Positions 1-8,025 of a stretch of 64,000 bases of DNA are shown here, in pieces; position 1 is the first letter of the stretch; every line of letters begins with the position of its first letter. This DNA is from Vibrio fortis. Its GTDB lineage: Bacteria; Pseudomonadota; Gammaproteobacteria; Enterobacterales; Vibrionaceae. The stretch spans positions 2,480,001 to 2,544,000 of the forward strand of contig NZ_AP025487.1 in NCBI RefSeq assembly GCF_024347475.1, given 5' to 3'. The notes beneath the pieces were generated by a model. That model made no database searches. It was not told where the DNA came from and saw only the letters and a list, made by a program, of their open reading frames with translations. A program made the position numbers and the translations under genes.

Positions 1-43
1 AAACGCTTAATCGCCTGAGCCAAAAAATCAGCACTCAAGAATC

Positions 44-71
44 TATCCCCGCTTAGTCGGGGATATTTTTT
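44..71 (+). terminator. Intrinsic terminator upstream of glnD
   Basis: An 8-bp perfect stem (TATCCCCG against CGGGGATA) with a six-base loop is followed by seven T residues. It should end transcription from a gene lying before the window. Bases 1-56 could hold the last codons of that gene, but two or three frames stop here and I cannot tell which is real. Confidence 0.85.
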
Positions 72-186
72 ATCCGCCAACCTTCCCGACTCTCTTTACA
101 AACACGCTTTCACAACCATTTCGATTTCCGCGCAACCTCTGGTAAATTGTCTGTAATCCTATTTTTGCTTGCACGGATAGCAAACT

Positions 187-2808
187 ATGCCATACCAATG
201 TCCTCTTACGTTCAAAGAAGAACAAATAGAAATCAGTGAACTTAAACAAAAACTCGAACTGTTCACCGAATACCAGAAAAACGAGTTTCTCAATCACCAC
301 CCCGTCACCGACCTCGTACTCTCACGCTCTGAATATATGGATCGTGTTTTGAGTCGCTTGTGGCAGCATTTTGGTTTTAGCGAATTACCCCACATAAGTC
401 TTGTTGCCGTTGGCGGTTACGGACGCGGTGAACTTCATCCCCTTTCCGACATCGATATTCTTGTCGTTTCTCAAAAAACGCTGCCCAAAGCTTTGGGCGA
501 TAAGGTCAGTGAATTCATCACCCTGCTTTGGGATCTGAGGTTAGAAGTCGGGCATGCGGTGAGAACCGTCTCGGAGTGTTTAGACATCGGTAGTGCAGAC
601 CTAACGGTGGCAACCAACCTACAAGAGTCTCGTTTATTGTGTGGCAGTGAAGATACCTTCCAGCAGCTCAAGATGAAGATCCATTCTGACTCATTTTGGC
701 CTAGCGAAACCTTCTACAAAGCCAAGATTCAAGAACAGAAAGAGCGTCATGCGCGCTATCACGACACAACTTACAACTTAGAGCCGGATATCAAATCTAC
801 GCCAGGTGGTCTGCGCGATATCCACACTCTCAGCTGGGTTGCACGTCGTCACTTTGGCGCAACGTCTCTGCTTGAGATGAGCAAGTACGGCTTCCTAACT
901 GATGCCGAGTATCGCGAACTGGTTGAGTGTCAGGATTTCCTATGGCGCGTGCGTTTTGCGCTGCACATTGAATTAAGACGCTATGACAACCGACTTACCT
1001 TTGCCCACCAAGCTCAGGTTGCTGAGCACTTGGGTTATTCTGGTGAAGGTAACCGTGGCGTAGAGATGATGATGAAGGAGTTCTATCGAACTTTGCGTCG
1101 TGTCGCTGAGCTCAACAAGATGCTGCTCAAGCTATTTGATCAAGCGATCATTAATGGCGGTGAAACTCAAGACGCTCAAATTCTCAATGAAGACTTCCAA
1201 AGACGCGGCTCTTTGATTGAAGCTCGTAAACCTGCGTTATTCCAAGCGCGCCCAGAAACCATTCTCGATATGTTTATCCATATCGCTAATGACTCCTCTA
1301 TTGAAGGCGTAAGCCCTCCAACATTAAGACAACTGCGTACGGCACGTCGCAGACTTAACCGCTTCCTACATACCATCCCTGAAGCGCGTGAAAAGTTCAT
1401 GGCCTTGGTGCGTCACCCTAACGCACTGCATAAAGCCTTTAGTCTGATGCACAAACTTGGGGTACTTTCTGCGTATCTTCCACAGTGGAGTCAGATTGTC
1501 GGTCAGATGCAGTTTGACCTTTTCCATGTTTACACCGTGGATGAGCACAGTATTCGATTACTGAAACACATCAACCGTTTCAGTTATGCAGCAAACCATG
1601 ACAAACATCCTATCTGCTGTGAGGTTTACCCTCGCATACAGAAAAAAGAGCTGTTAATTCTCGCCGCTATTTTCCATGACATCGGTAAGGGGCGTGGTGG
1701 TGATCACTCTGAAATTGGCGCAGTGGAAGCTTACTCTTTCTGTATCGAGCACGGCTTGTCTAAACCTGAAGCCAAACTCGTCTCTTGGTTAGTTCAAAAC
1801 CACCTACTAATGTCAGTAACGGCTCAGCGTCGTGACATTTACGACCCAGACGTGATTACCGAGTTCGCCAAAAAAGTCCGTGATGAAGAATCACTGGAGT
1901 ACTTGGTCTGTCTGACTGTCGCCGATATCTGTGCAACCAACCCAGAGCTTTGGAACAGTTGGAAGCGAACCTTATTAGCCGAGCTCTTTCACTCTACTCA
2001 ACGAGCATTGCGCCGTGGCTTAGAAAACCCTGTCGATGTGCGCGACCGAATTCGTCACAACCAACAGATGGCATCTGCCCTACTGCGTAAAGAAGGCTTT
2101 ACTGCACGCGAGATAGAGGTGTTATGGCAACGCTTTAAAGCCGATTACTTCCTTCGTCATAGCCACAAGCAGATCGCTTGGCACTGTGAGAACCTATTGC
2201 GCCTTGAAGACTCTAGCCAACCTCTTGTGCTGATAAGTAAAAAGCCAACGCGTGGCGGTACAGAAGTGTTCGTCTACTCTAAAGACCAACCAGCACTATT
2301 TGCTACTGTGGTTGCAGAGTTGGATAGACGTAACTTCAACGTCCATGACGCCCAAGTGATGGTAAGTAAAGATGGTCACGTCCTCGATACCTTTATGGTG
2401 CTCGATCAGCATGGCGAAGCCATCGACGAGGCTAGACACAAAGCGGTCATCAAGCACCTCACCCATGTATTGGAGGACGGTCGACCAACCAAAATCCGTA
2501 CTCGTCGCACGCCGCGTAATTTACAGCACTTTAAGGTGAAGACATCCGTAGAATTTTTACCAACTAAGAGTAAGAAGCGAACCTTGATGGAGCTTAGAGC
2601 GCTCGACACACCAGGGCTGTTGGCGCAAGTTGGTGCAACCTTTGCTGAGCTCAACATCAACCTACATGCTGCAAAAATCACCACTATAGGTGAGCGTGCC
2701 GAAGACTTGTTTATCTTGACCAGCGATATTGGAGGTCGTTTAACTGAAGAGCAACAACAAGCCCTGCGTGAACGCCTCACCGAACACGTATCGGAGCTTG
2801 CTCCATAA
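187..2808 (+). CDS. glnD: Bifunctional uridylyltransferase/uridylyl-removing enzyme GlnD
   Basis: GlnD is the cytoplasmic glutamine sensor of the nitrogen system. It uridylylates the PII proteins when glutamine is low and removes UMP when it is high. The 873-residue product has the full family order. A nucleotidyltransferase site lies near residues 76-92 (GGYGRGELHPLSDIDIL, with the two metal-binding Asp). An HD hydrolase motif, HDIGKGRGGDHS, lies near residue 497. Two C-terminal ACT domains begin near residues 690 and 800 and sense glutamine. The length is close to the E. coli protein (890). It is preceded by a terminator, so it has its own promoter in 72-186, and it is followed by yaeH as in enterobacteria. 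The ribosome binding site before this ATG is weak, but no better start exists. Confidence 0.98.
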   Translation: MPYQCPLTFKEEQIEISELKQKLELFTEYQKNEFLNHHPVTDLVLSRSEYMDRVLSRLWQHFGFSELPHISLVAVGGYGRGELHPLSDIDILVVSQKTLPKALGDKVSEFITLLWDLRLEVGHAVRTVSECLDIGSADLTVATNLQESRLLCGSEDTFQQLKMKIHSDSFWPSETFYKAKIQEQKERHARYHDTTYNLEPDIKSTPGGLRDIHTLSWVARRHFGATSLLEMSKYGFLTDAEYRELVECQDFLWRVRFALHIELRRYDNRLTFAHQAQVAEHLGYSGEGNRGVEMMMKEFYRTLRRVAELNKMLLKLFDQAIINGGETQDAQILNEDFQRRGSLIEARKPALFQARPETILDMFIHIANDSSIEGVSPPTLRQLRTARRRLNRFLHTIPEAREKFMALVRHPNALHKAFSLMHKLGVLSAYLPQWSQIVGQMQFDLFHVYTVDEHSIRLLKHINRFSYAANHDKHPICCEVYPRIQKKELLILAAIFHDIGKGRGGDHSEIGAVEAYSFCIEHGLSKPEAKLVSWLVQNHLLMSVTAQRRDIYDPDVITEFAKKVRDEESLEYLVCLTVADICATNPELWNSWKRTLLAELFHSTQRALRRGLENPVDVRDRIRHNQQMASALLRKEGFTAREIEVLWQRFKADYFLRHSHKQIAWHCENLLRLEDSSQPLVLISKKPTRGGTEVFVYSKDQPALFATVVAELDRRNFNVHDAQVMVSKDGHVLDTFMVLDQHGEAIDEARHKAVIKHLTHVLEDGRPTKIRTRRTPRNLQHFKVKTSVEFLPTKSKKRTLMELRALDTPGLLAQVGATFAELNINLHAAKITTIGERAEDLFILTSDIGGRLTEEQQQALRERLTEHVSELAP

Positions 2809-2850
2809 TCAAAGCGCATCAAGCAGGTAGTTGAATATTCTGCTTTTAGT

Positions 2851-2882
2851 GTGGGCAAGGTCGAGAGAGCGATCTTGCCCAC
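2851..2882. other. Strong inverted repeat between glnD and yaeH
   Basis: Arms GTGGGCAAGGTCG and CGATCTTGCCCAC form a 13-bp stem with one G-U pair and a six-base loop (agagag). No T run follows on the plus strand, so it is not a standard intrinsic terminator. It may stabilise the 3' end of the glnD message. Confidence 0.5.
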
Positions 2883-2983
2883 AACTTAGTATCAATTCAT
2901 TCACCAGCGCTATCTAGCTCGTGATTAGGCTGCTACATTAACCTATGTAACCCGTCTTCTCATTCAGATACTAGAGGTCGCTT

Positions 2984-3367
2984 ATGTATCCAAACCTCAC
3001 TGGCTTAGGCATCCATGAACCTAAACAGATTGAACGTTACTCACTTCGTCAAGAAGCTCACAAAGACATCCTAAAGATCTACTTCCGCAAGCAAAAAGGC
3101 GAACTGTTCGCTAAAAGCGTCAAATTCAAATATCCACGCCAAGTAAAAAGTGTGCTGGTCAGCGGCGGTAACAGCCAATATAAAGAAGTTACTGAAATCA
3201 ATCGCAACCTAACACTGGTGATTGATGAGCTGAATAAGATCACCAAGCCATCACCAAGCAGTGACGTCGATGTGAAACAGAAGATACTGACCGATTTACG
3301 TCATTTAGAGAAAGTGGTTTCTAGCAAGATCGCAGAGATCGAAGCGGATCTTGAAAAACTAAAGTGA
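2984..3367 (+). CDS. yaeH: UPF0325 family protein YaeH
   Basis: This 127-residue cytoplasmic protein matches the UPF0325/DUF3461 family from end to end, including the conserved [19 protein letters not shown] and [11 protein letters not shown] blocks near the start and the IEADLEKLK tail. Its biochemical function is unknown in any organism I can recall. E. coli YaeH is almost the same length and also lies beside glnD, so the pairing is conserved. The start is supported by an AGAGGTCG ribosome binding site eight bases ahead. A strong terminator follows and is shared with the convergent truC. Confidence 0.93.
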   Translation: MYPNLTGLGIHEPKQIERYSLRQEAHKDILKIYFRKQKGELFAKSVKFKYPRQVKSVLVSGGNSQYKEVTEINRNLTLVIDELNKITKPSPSSDVDVKQKILTDLRHLEKVVSSKIAEIEADLEKLK

Positions 3368-3388
3368 TCCCTCTCTTAGACTCATAAA

Positions 3389-3421
3389 AAAGGGCTGATA
3401 GTGATTAACTATCAGCCCTTT
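3389..3421. terminator. Bidirectional terminator between yaeH and truC
   Basis: A 14-bp perfect inverted repeat (AAAGGGCTGATAGT, loop GATTA) is flanked by A residues on the left and T residues on the right. It can terminate both the rightward yaeH transcript and the leftward truC transcript. Confidence 0.9.
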
Positions 3422-3441
3422 ACTCTATTTATCGACCACTG

Positions 3442-4176
3442 TTACTTCTTGCTTATCAGCTTGATATCCCACTCAAACTGCGCAAACAGGTTCAGCCAAG
3501 TTTCATCTAAGCTAGCTGTCATGACGACCTCTTGCTGAGTAAATGGGTGAATAAAACGCAGCTCTGAAGCGTGCAACAGCAAGCGGTGTGAATCCAAGTT
3601 TTCACGGAACAGTCGGTTATGCTTACCGTCACCATGGGAAGTATCACCAACAATAGGATGCCTTAGGTGCGCCATATGGCGACGTAGTTGATGCTTTCGA
3701 CCTGTCTTTGGCAGCATTTCAACTAAGCAGTAGCGGCTGGTTGGAAAACGCCCTGTCGAATATGGCACTTCAACTTTAGCGAGAGGTTCGTAGACAGTAA
3801 CCGCCTCTTGTGCCTCTTTGTCTTCTTTTGCGAACCTGTCAGCAATCTTATCCAGTTCAACCTTGAGCGCGTAGTCTAGGGTATCCCCCTCTTCTATCCA
3901 TCCGCGTACAATCGCATGATAGGTTTTCTGCATCTCATGGTTCGCAAACATCGGCATCACTTCAGAGGCGACTTCACTCGATAGCGCAAAAACCAGCACG
4001 CCCGATGTTGGTCTATCTAAACGGTGCAATGGAAAAACGTGTTGACCGATTTGATCACGCAGAGTTTGCATCACAAATTGTGTTTCGTGTTTATCAAGCC
4101 ATGAACGATGTACCAACATGCCCGCAGGCTTATTCACCGCGACAAAATACTCGTCTTGGTAGATGATCTCTAACAT
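3442..4176 (-). CDS. truC: tRNA pseudouridine(65) synthase TruC
   Basis: TruC isomerises uridine 65 of certain tRNAs to pseudouridine. The 244-residue protein belongs to the RluA family: it carries the catalytic signature HRLDRPTSG with Asp54, and a later RKHQLRRHMAHLRHPIVGD block. There is no N-terminal S4 domain, which fits TruC rather than RluC or RluD. I chose the ATG at 4176 because it overlaps the yqcC stop (TAATG) with a GAGG sequence about ten bases ahead. An ATG three codons upstream is possible. The tight coupling to yqcC is the same as in E. coli. Confidence 0.93.
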   Translation of the reverse strand: MLEIIYQDEYFVAVNKPAGMLVHRSWLDKHETQFVMQTLRDQIGQHVFPLHRLDRPTSGVLVFALSSEVASEVMPMFANHEMQKTYHAIVRGWIEEGDTLDYALKVELDKIADRFAKEDKEAQEAVTVYEPLAKVEVPYSTGRFPTSRYCLVEMLPKTGRKHQLRRHMAHLRHPIVGDTSHGDGKHNRLFRENLDSHRLLLHASELRFIHPFTQQEVVMTASLDETWLNLFAQFEWDIKLISKK

Positions 4177-4490
4177 TAGGCACATACCTCATCAATCTGC
4201 TTGATCGTCTCTAACAGCTCACTCTTAGCCGCATCATTTTTCCATACTTCGCTGAAGTAAGGGGCAATTGAAAACCCTTTTGGTAATGCAGCACCAGATG
4301 CGATCATCGCCTGGATTCGAGCAATGAAGATCCACTGAAGCCACTGCTCAGGCTCAAGCGTATCAATAGCAAAAGGCTGCGTGCTCGCCAGAGCTTCTTC
4401 AGTAGGAGGCACCTCACTCCATAGCTGTGCGTGTTGTAATTGCAGCTCCAACTGCTGAAGCAAAGAGAATAACTGTGTGGTTGCCGTCAT
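4176..4490 (-). CDS. yqcC: YqcC family protein
   Basis: This 104-residue protein belongs to the YqcC/DUF446 family, a small, mostly helical cytoplasmic family of unknown function. The conserved core PFAIDTLEPEQWLQWIFI is near residues 37-54. It is the first gene of a two-gene leftward unit with truC, whose start codon overlaps its stop, as in enterobacteria. The genes may be linked only by expression. No catalytic motif is visible. Confidence 0.9.
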   Translation of the reverse strand: MTATTQLFSLLQQLELQLQHAQLWSEVPPTEEALASTQPFAIDTLEPEQWLQWIFIARIQAMIASGAALPKGFSIAPYFSEVWKNDAAKSELLETIKQIDEVCA

Positions 4491-4577
4491 TTTTCACCAA
4501 GTAATTTATCGCATGACCTTGAAATTGGGCCATAGAGTACCATCTATTGGGGAAAGAAAGTTAGGAGCTTATTACTG

Positions 4578-5615
4578 ATGGAAACAATTCACACGCTCAC
4601 CCAGCTGTTGAAAAATAGCGGCTGCCAATATGAAATCTACGATCTTGGCCGTCGAATTCAAAAAGTCGACAACGATCTCTTTGCCGATGTTGAACAAGGC
4701 ATGCAGCCCTACCCGTTCCCATTACAAAAGCAGGCACACCTAGCAATAAGCTACTGGAACGAACAGAAGCAACCGTGGATCTGGTTTCTGAAGTTTAAGC
4801 TCGATGAGCGCGGCCTATTAAGCCAAGCTGATATCGGTAACTTTTTAAAATTCGTACTGGAAGCGATGGGCACCCGCCTAAGTGGTGATATGAGTGAAGA
4901 GCAGCAGCAGAAGCTCTCGAACAACCCATACACCTTTAAACCATCAGAAGATAAAATGGCGGTATTCCATAGCCAAGTTCGCGCAGAGCTATCACTACCA
5001 ACGAGTCAGTATTATGAGCACGCACAGCACTACTTTACTGGCGATCTTGGCTGGGAGAACTGGCAAACCGTCGGCCTGCAAGGCATTACTGACATGTGCG
5101 CTCGCTTGGGTGATAAGCAAAACGGCGTCGCCATTCGTAAAGCCCTTCGCAAACTGCCCTCTGAGCCACTTTATGCGACACTTGGGGCACTGGAACACGC
5201 AACTCTTAGCGATAAGCTTGCAGAACGCATTCAAGAGATGGCTCAAGACCAAATAAACAGCCAAGATCCAGACCTGTTCTTACTGTCCGCGTTAGTACGT
5301 GCGCTATCGGGTGCTGAATCTTCAATCACGAAACAAGTTGTCAATAGCGTACTGGCTAGCCCTAGGTTAAGCCACCAAGAAGTATTGATTGGCCTTGCAG
5401 GAAGAGGCTGGCACACGCTTCAAGATGCCACAATCGCAGAGCAGTTCTTACTTCGCCTTGCACAAACAGGCAACCAAAACCTATTCAACCAGCTGTTTGC
5501 AGACCTTGTGATGATTCCGAGCTTACGAATGGTATTCTTACCACTGCTCAACTCAAACCCGTCACCAGAGCTGGCGGACGCTTTAATTAAGCTGCAACAA
5601 GCCGCCAAAGCTTAG
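4578..5615 (+). CDS. DUF3549 family protein
   Basis: This 345-residue protein is recognisable as the Vibrionaceae DUF3549 family (start METIHTLTQLLKNSGCQYEIYDLGRRI). There is no signal peptide or membrane segment, so it should be cytoplasmic. The N-terminal 100 residues look like a compact domain and the rest is rich in helical, HEAT-like stretches of alternating Leu and Ala. The function is unknown. The ribosome binding site TTAGGAGC precedes the ATG. It is followed 70 bases later by the DUF3301 gene on the same strand, a pairing I believe is common in Vibrio, so they may be cotranscribed. Confidence 0.85.
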   Translation: METIHTLTQLLKNSGCQYEIYDLGRRIQKVDNDLFADVEQGMQPYPFPLQKQAHLAISYWNEQKQPWIWFLKFKLDERGLLSQADIGNFLKFVLEAMGTRLSGDMSEEQQQKLSNNPYTFKPSEDKMAVFHSQVRAELSLPTSQYYEHAQHYFTGDLGWENWQTVGLQGITDMCARLGDKQNGVAIRKALRKLPSEPLYATLGALEHATLSDKLAERIQEMAQDQINSQDPDLFLLSALVRALSGAESSITKQVVNSVLASPRLSHQEVLIGLAGRGWHTLQDATIAEQFLLRLAQTGNQNLFNQLFADLVMIPSLRMVFLPLLNSNPSPELADALIKLQQAAKA

Positions 5616-5685
5616 TAACCATTAACACTACAACGCTAGAGTTTTAGAGTTAAATTCGGATTGATACAAAAGGACGTGTCGAAGA

Positions 5686-5994
5686 ATGATAGATAATTTA
5701 TTGTGGATTCTGTTTCTTTGTTTCTTTTGCTTTCTGTTTTGGCAGCAGCGCCGACAATCGGAACTCGCCAAAGCTGCTATTGCGAGAAAATGCAAAGAAC
5801 TCGATCTGCAGTTGTTAAGCGTGGCATTCAGCGGCCATAAGTTGAAAATGCGTCATGAGTTAACAACGATTTGGCGCTGGCACACCGTATATCAGTTCGA
5901 ATTCTCTGCGCTTGGTGACGACTGTTATAAAGGCAGCCTTACCATGATTGGCTTTCGCGCGATGCGCTTTGAGCTACAGCCTCATAGAATGTAA
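5686..5994 (+). CDS. DUF3301 family membrane-anchored protein
   Basis: A 102-residue protein with one N-terminal hydrophobic segment (about residues 4-19, LLWILFLCFFCFLFWQ) followed by a basic, probably cytoplasmic part. This matches the DUF3301 family of gammaproteobacteria, whose function is unknown. Its start has a good AAAGGACG ribosome binding site. Its last 56 bases overlap, in antisense, the end of the leftward acetyltransferase gene, so the two are convergent without a terminator between them. Confidence 0.82.
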   Translation: MIDNLLWILFLCFFCFLFWQQRRQSELAKAAIARKCKELDLQLLSVAFSGHKLKMRHELTTIWRWHTVYQFEFSALGDDCYKGSLTMIGFRAMRFELQPHRM

Positions 5995-6484
5995 TTTTCT
6001 TTTCGTTGAGCTCTGAGTATCGATACTCGTGGAATGGACCAAATTCATCTTGTTTGGTCCCACAAAATTCGAAACCCAACTTATCTAGTAATTTAATTGA
6101 GGGGTTGTGGGTAACATTCACCGTTGCCACAACCTCACTAAGATCCGCTTCAAACCTCGCCATATTGAAAAACGGTTTCACCACTTCACTGGCAATACCC
6201 TGATTCCAAAAACGTTTATCTAAAATAAACCCTAGCTCATAACGACCTTCGCTATGAGAGATAAAGATATGGCCCATATATTCACGAGTTTGGTTGTGAA
6301 GAATGGCACGATCAAAGCCCTCTTGATCAGATAAAATATGCTGAAATAGGCGCTTTGCTGATGAGATGGTATGAGGTCCATTCATTTCTGCTCGATTTAC
6401 CGGACAACAATTGAGCTTGATAAAATCAAGTTCTAACTGCTCGGTATACGGCACGATTAAAGTTCTTGCAGTCGCAATCGTCAT
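5939..6484 (-). CDS. GNAT family N-acetyltransferase (RimJ/RimL-like)
   Basis: The 181-residue product looks like a Gcn5-related acetyltransferase of the RimJ/RimL group, which transfer acetyl from acetyl-CoA to an amine, often a protein N-terminus. Typical signs are the opening TARTLIVPYTEQLELDFIKL, the strand block YELGFILDKRFWNQGIASEVV near the acetyl-CoA site, and NPSIKLLDKLGFEFCG near the end. The substrate cannot be told. I chose the ATG at 6484 because AAGGAGTG lies just ahead of it; a longer reading frame upstream would run into the terminator of the neighbouring small RNA. It overlaps the convergent DUF3301 gene by 56 bases. Confidence 0.85.
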   Translation of the reverse strand: MTIATARTLIVPYTEQLELDFIKLNCCPVNRAEMNGPHTISSAKRLFQHILSDQEGFDRAILHNQTREYMGHIFISHSEGRYELGFILDKRFWNQGIASEVVKPFFNMARFEADLSEVVATVNVTHNPSIKLLDKLGFEFCGTKQDEFGPFHEYRYSELNEKKITFYEAVAQSASRESQSW

Positions 6485-6531
6485 ATCACACTCCTTGTGT
6501 GGACAATATTGAATTTGAATAGATAAAGAAA

Positions 6532-6557
6532 AGCCCCGACACCGAAGTGTCAGGGCT
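6532..6557 (-). terminator. Terminator of the CsrB-family RNA
   Basis: On the minus strand AGCCCTGACAC, a CTTCGG tetraloop cap and GTGTCGGGGCT form an 11-bp stem followed by TTTTCTTT. It lies about 50 bases ahead of the acetyltransferase start. Confidence 0.92.
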
Positions 6558-6862
6558 AGGGTCTTACTCGCAGCAGTCCGGCTACTAATTAATGCTCCAT
6601 GCATCATCCATAATAGTGGCTGTAATCCTTCAGCTCTTTCCTTTACTTCGCCGTCCTAGCGGTGTCCTATCATCCTTAAAGCTAACAATCCTCGTTAGCG
6701 CACATCACTTGTTCCGTGAGCGGTGTCCTTTACATCATCCTGATGTTGTTCCTAACCTTTATCCTAAAGGTGTCCATTGCCAATCCGTTGCAGCTAATAT
6801 CCTATCAGCTGTCGTATCCCTGCAATGTCCTTACGCTCCATGCTTGATCACTCATCCTAAGT

Positions 6863-6908
6863 AACCAAATCTTCATCCTGAAGATAACCAAATCTTCATC
6901 CTGAAGAT
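6863..6908 (-). repeat. Tandem 23-bp repeat inside the CsrB-family RNA
   Basis: Two identical back-to-back 23-base units (6863-6885 and 6886-6908), each containing one CTTCAGGATGAAG CsrA-binding hairpin, with a partial third unit following to 6917. This looks like a recent duplication that added a binding site. Confidence 0.9.
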
Positions 6909-6962
6909 AACCAAATCCTTGGTGCTTTCCTGTTCCGTGTCAGACTCCTTCCGACAAGGTTT

Positions 6963-6968
6963 AATTTA
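6963..6968 (-). promoter_or_regulatory. Predicted -10 box of the CsrB-family RNA
   Basis: TAAATT on the minus strand lies about seven bases ahead of the inferred RNA 5' end near 6956. No clear -35 box is visible, which fits an activator-dependent promoter. Confidence 0.55.
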
Positions 6969-7113
6969 CGCGATTTAGGATTTCGGACAATAGATTTGCA
7001 TCACATTTTAAACTCAACCAAGTTGTTAATTATATAAAACATTTAAAATTCAACACCTTAAAAATATGCATATCAATTTCTCCAACGAAGTATTCGCGTT
7101 ATCTCACAACCTT

Positions 7114-7131
7114 TGTAAGAGATCTCTCACA
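7114..7131. promoter_or_regulatory. VarA/UvrY (GacA-type) response regulator site
   Basis: TGTAAGAGATCTCTCACA is a near-perfect 18-bp palindrome that matches the UvrY/GacA-type site known upstream of csrB genes. Its centre is about 165 bases upstream of the inferred RNA start, a distance similar to that in E. coli csrB. In Vibrio the regulator is VarA of the VarS/VarA system. Confidence 0.82.
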
Positions 7132-7209
7132 AGCAAATGGCGCTTTTAGGATTCGCTATCTAATGCCTGAGCGAGTAACATACAAAGTAATGCAGTTATG
7201 GAGGTTAAT

Positions 7210-7500
7210 ATGCTGACGAAAGATGTTTCAGACGAGCTAAAAAGCGTTCTCGAAGGACTAAAAGCTCAAGGAAAAGAACCGACCGTTGCACTGGTTAAAG
7301 CGCGCATGAGTACTCCTGTTCCAATGCCCGCATTGATAACCACGATTAAAAGCTGGAAGAACGCAAACCGTGTTCCTAAAGTTGAAGTCGCAGCACCACA
7401 AGAAAATACAACCGACAAGCTTGCACAACTCGAGCAACAGATTGCCGCTCTTACCGCGCGCGTAACCCAGCTTGAAGCAAAACTAGCAGAGAAAGAATAG
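7210..7500 (+). CDS. Small KfrA_N-like DNA-binding protein with coiled coil
   Basis: The 96-residue product has two parts. Residues 1-60 resemble the N-terminal helix-turn-helix domain of plasmid KfrA proteins (a G-x-x-PT-x-x-x-V-x-A pattern, then a short helix ending in a Trp-containing segment). Residues 68-96 form a heptad-like coiled coil (KLAQLEQQIAALTARVTQLE). This suggests a small dimeric DNA-binding protein, but no function is established. I chose the ATG at 7210 because GGAGG lies nine bases ahead; an ATG at 7198 contains that site. It abuts yaiI directly, so the two are probably cotranscribed and translationally coupled. It lies just beyond the VarA site of the divergent small RNA. 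Confidence 0.75.
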   Translation: MLTKDVSDELKSVLEGLKAQGKEPTVALVKARMSTPVPMPALITTIKSWKNANRVPKVEVAAPQENTTDKLAQLEQQIAALTARVTQLEAKLAEKE

Positions 7501-7947
7501 ATGATGAAAATTTGGGTTGATGCCGATGCCTGCCCCAAGGTGATTAGAGAAACCATCGTGCGTGCTGCAGAGCGCACAGGCGTTGAATGCACATTTATTG
7601 CAAACCACTTAGTGCCTGTTCCTAAACGCAACAATATTCACTCTATCCAAGTCCCAAGTGGCTTTGATATTGCTGACAACGAGATCGTTAAGCGTACTGA
7701 AGCGGGCGACTTAGTCATTACATCAGATATTCCACTTGCCGATGAAGTCATTACTAAAGGTGCATTAGCATTAAGCTCTCGCGGCGAGCTCTACACCAAA
7801 GAAACGATCAAGGCGCGTCTCAATATCCGAGATTTTATGGAAACCATGCGTTCAAGTGGCGTACAAACAGGTGGCCCAGCATCATTGTCACAGACTGATC
7901 GCCGTGAATTTGCCAACCATCTAGACCGCATTCTCGCTAAGCGCTAA
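7501..7947 (+). CDS. yaiI: YaiI/YqxD family protein (UPF0178)
   Basis: The 148-residue protein matches the UPF0178/DUF188 family along its length. Its opening [20 protein letters not shown] is the family signature, with Asp residues arranged as in PIN-like nucleases, followed by the [23 protein letters not shown] block. The related fold suggests a metal-dependent nuclease, but activity is unproven in the family as far as I know. Translation can start at either of two adjacent ATG codons (7501 or 7504). It directly follows the KfrA_N-like gene with no gap. Confidence 0.92.
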   Translation: MMKIWVDADACPKVIRETIVRAAERTGVECTFIANHLVPVPKRNNIHSIQVPSGFDIADNEIVKRTEAGDLVITSDIPLADEVITKGALALSSRGELYTKETIKARLNIRDFMETMRSSGVQTGGPASLSQTDRREFANHLDRILAKR

Positions 7948-8025
7948 TACCGGCAAGAATCACTTCTGAAATAAAATTCGTACTACTCCGTTCTTATCTA
8001 TTACGACAATAACGGAGTATTGCTT

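Larger units (their letters stand above)
6526..6956 (-). ncRNA. csrB: CsrB-family small RNA (CsrA-sequestering)
   Basis: CsrB-type RNAs bind many copies of the translational regulator CsrA and so relieve its repression. The minus-strand transcript of about 430 nt shows roughly 28 GGA triplets, about 18 of them AGGA, many in hairpin loops such as CTTCAGGATGAAG and CATCAGGATGATG. The 5' end resembles E. coli CsrB (GTCGGAAGGAGTCTGACA) and so does the 3' part (GTAGCCGGACTGCTGCGA) before a UUCG-capped terminator. It encodes no plausible protein. Vibrio species carry two or more paralogues and I cannot tell which one this is. Ends are inferred from the promoter and terminator. Confidence 0.93.

Noticed and set aside
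1..56. End of an upstream protein-coding gene
   Set aside because: Several frames stop here and none can be matched to a known C-terminus with so few residues; only the terminator is reported.
6592..6864. Open frame of 90 codons on the plus strand
   Set aside because: It lies entirely inside the CsrB-family RNA in antisense; the composition is that of repeated TCCT motifs, and there is no ribosome binding site.
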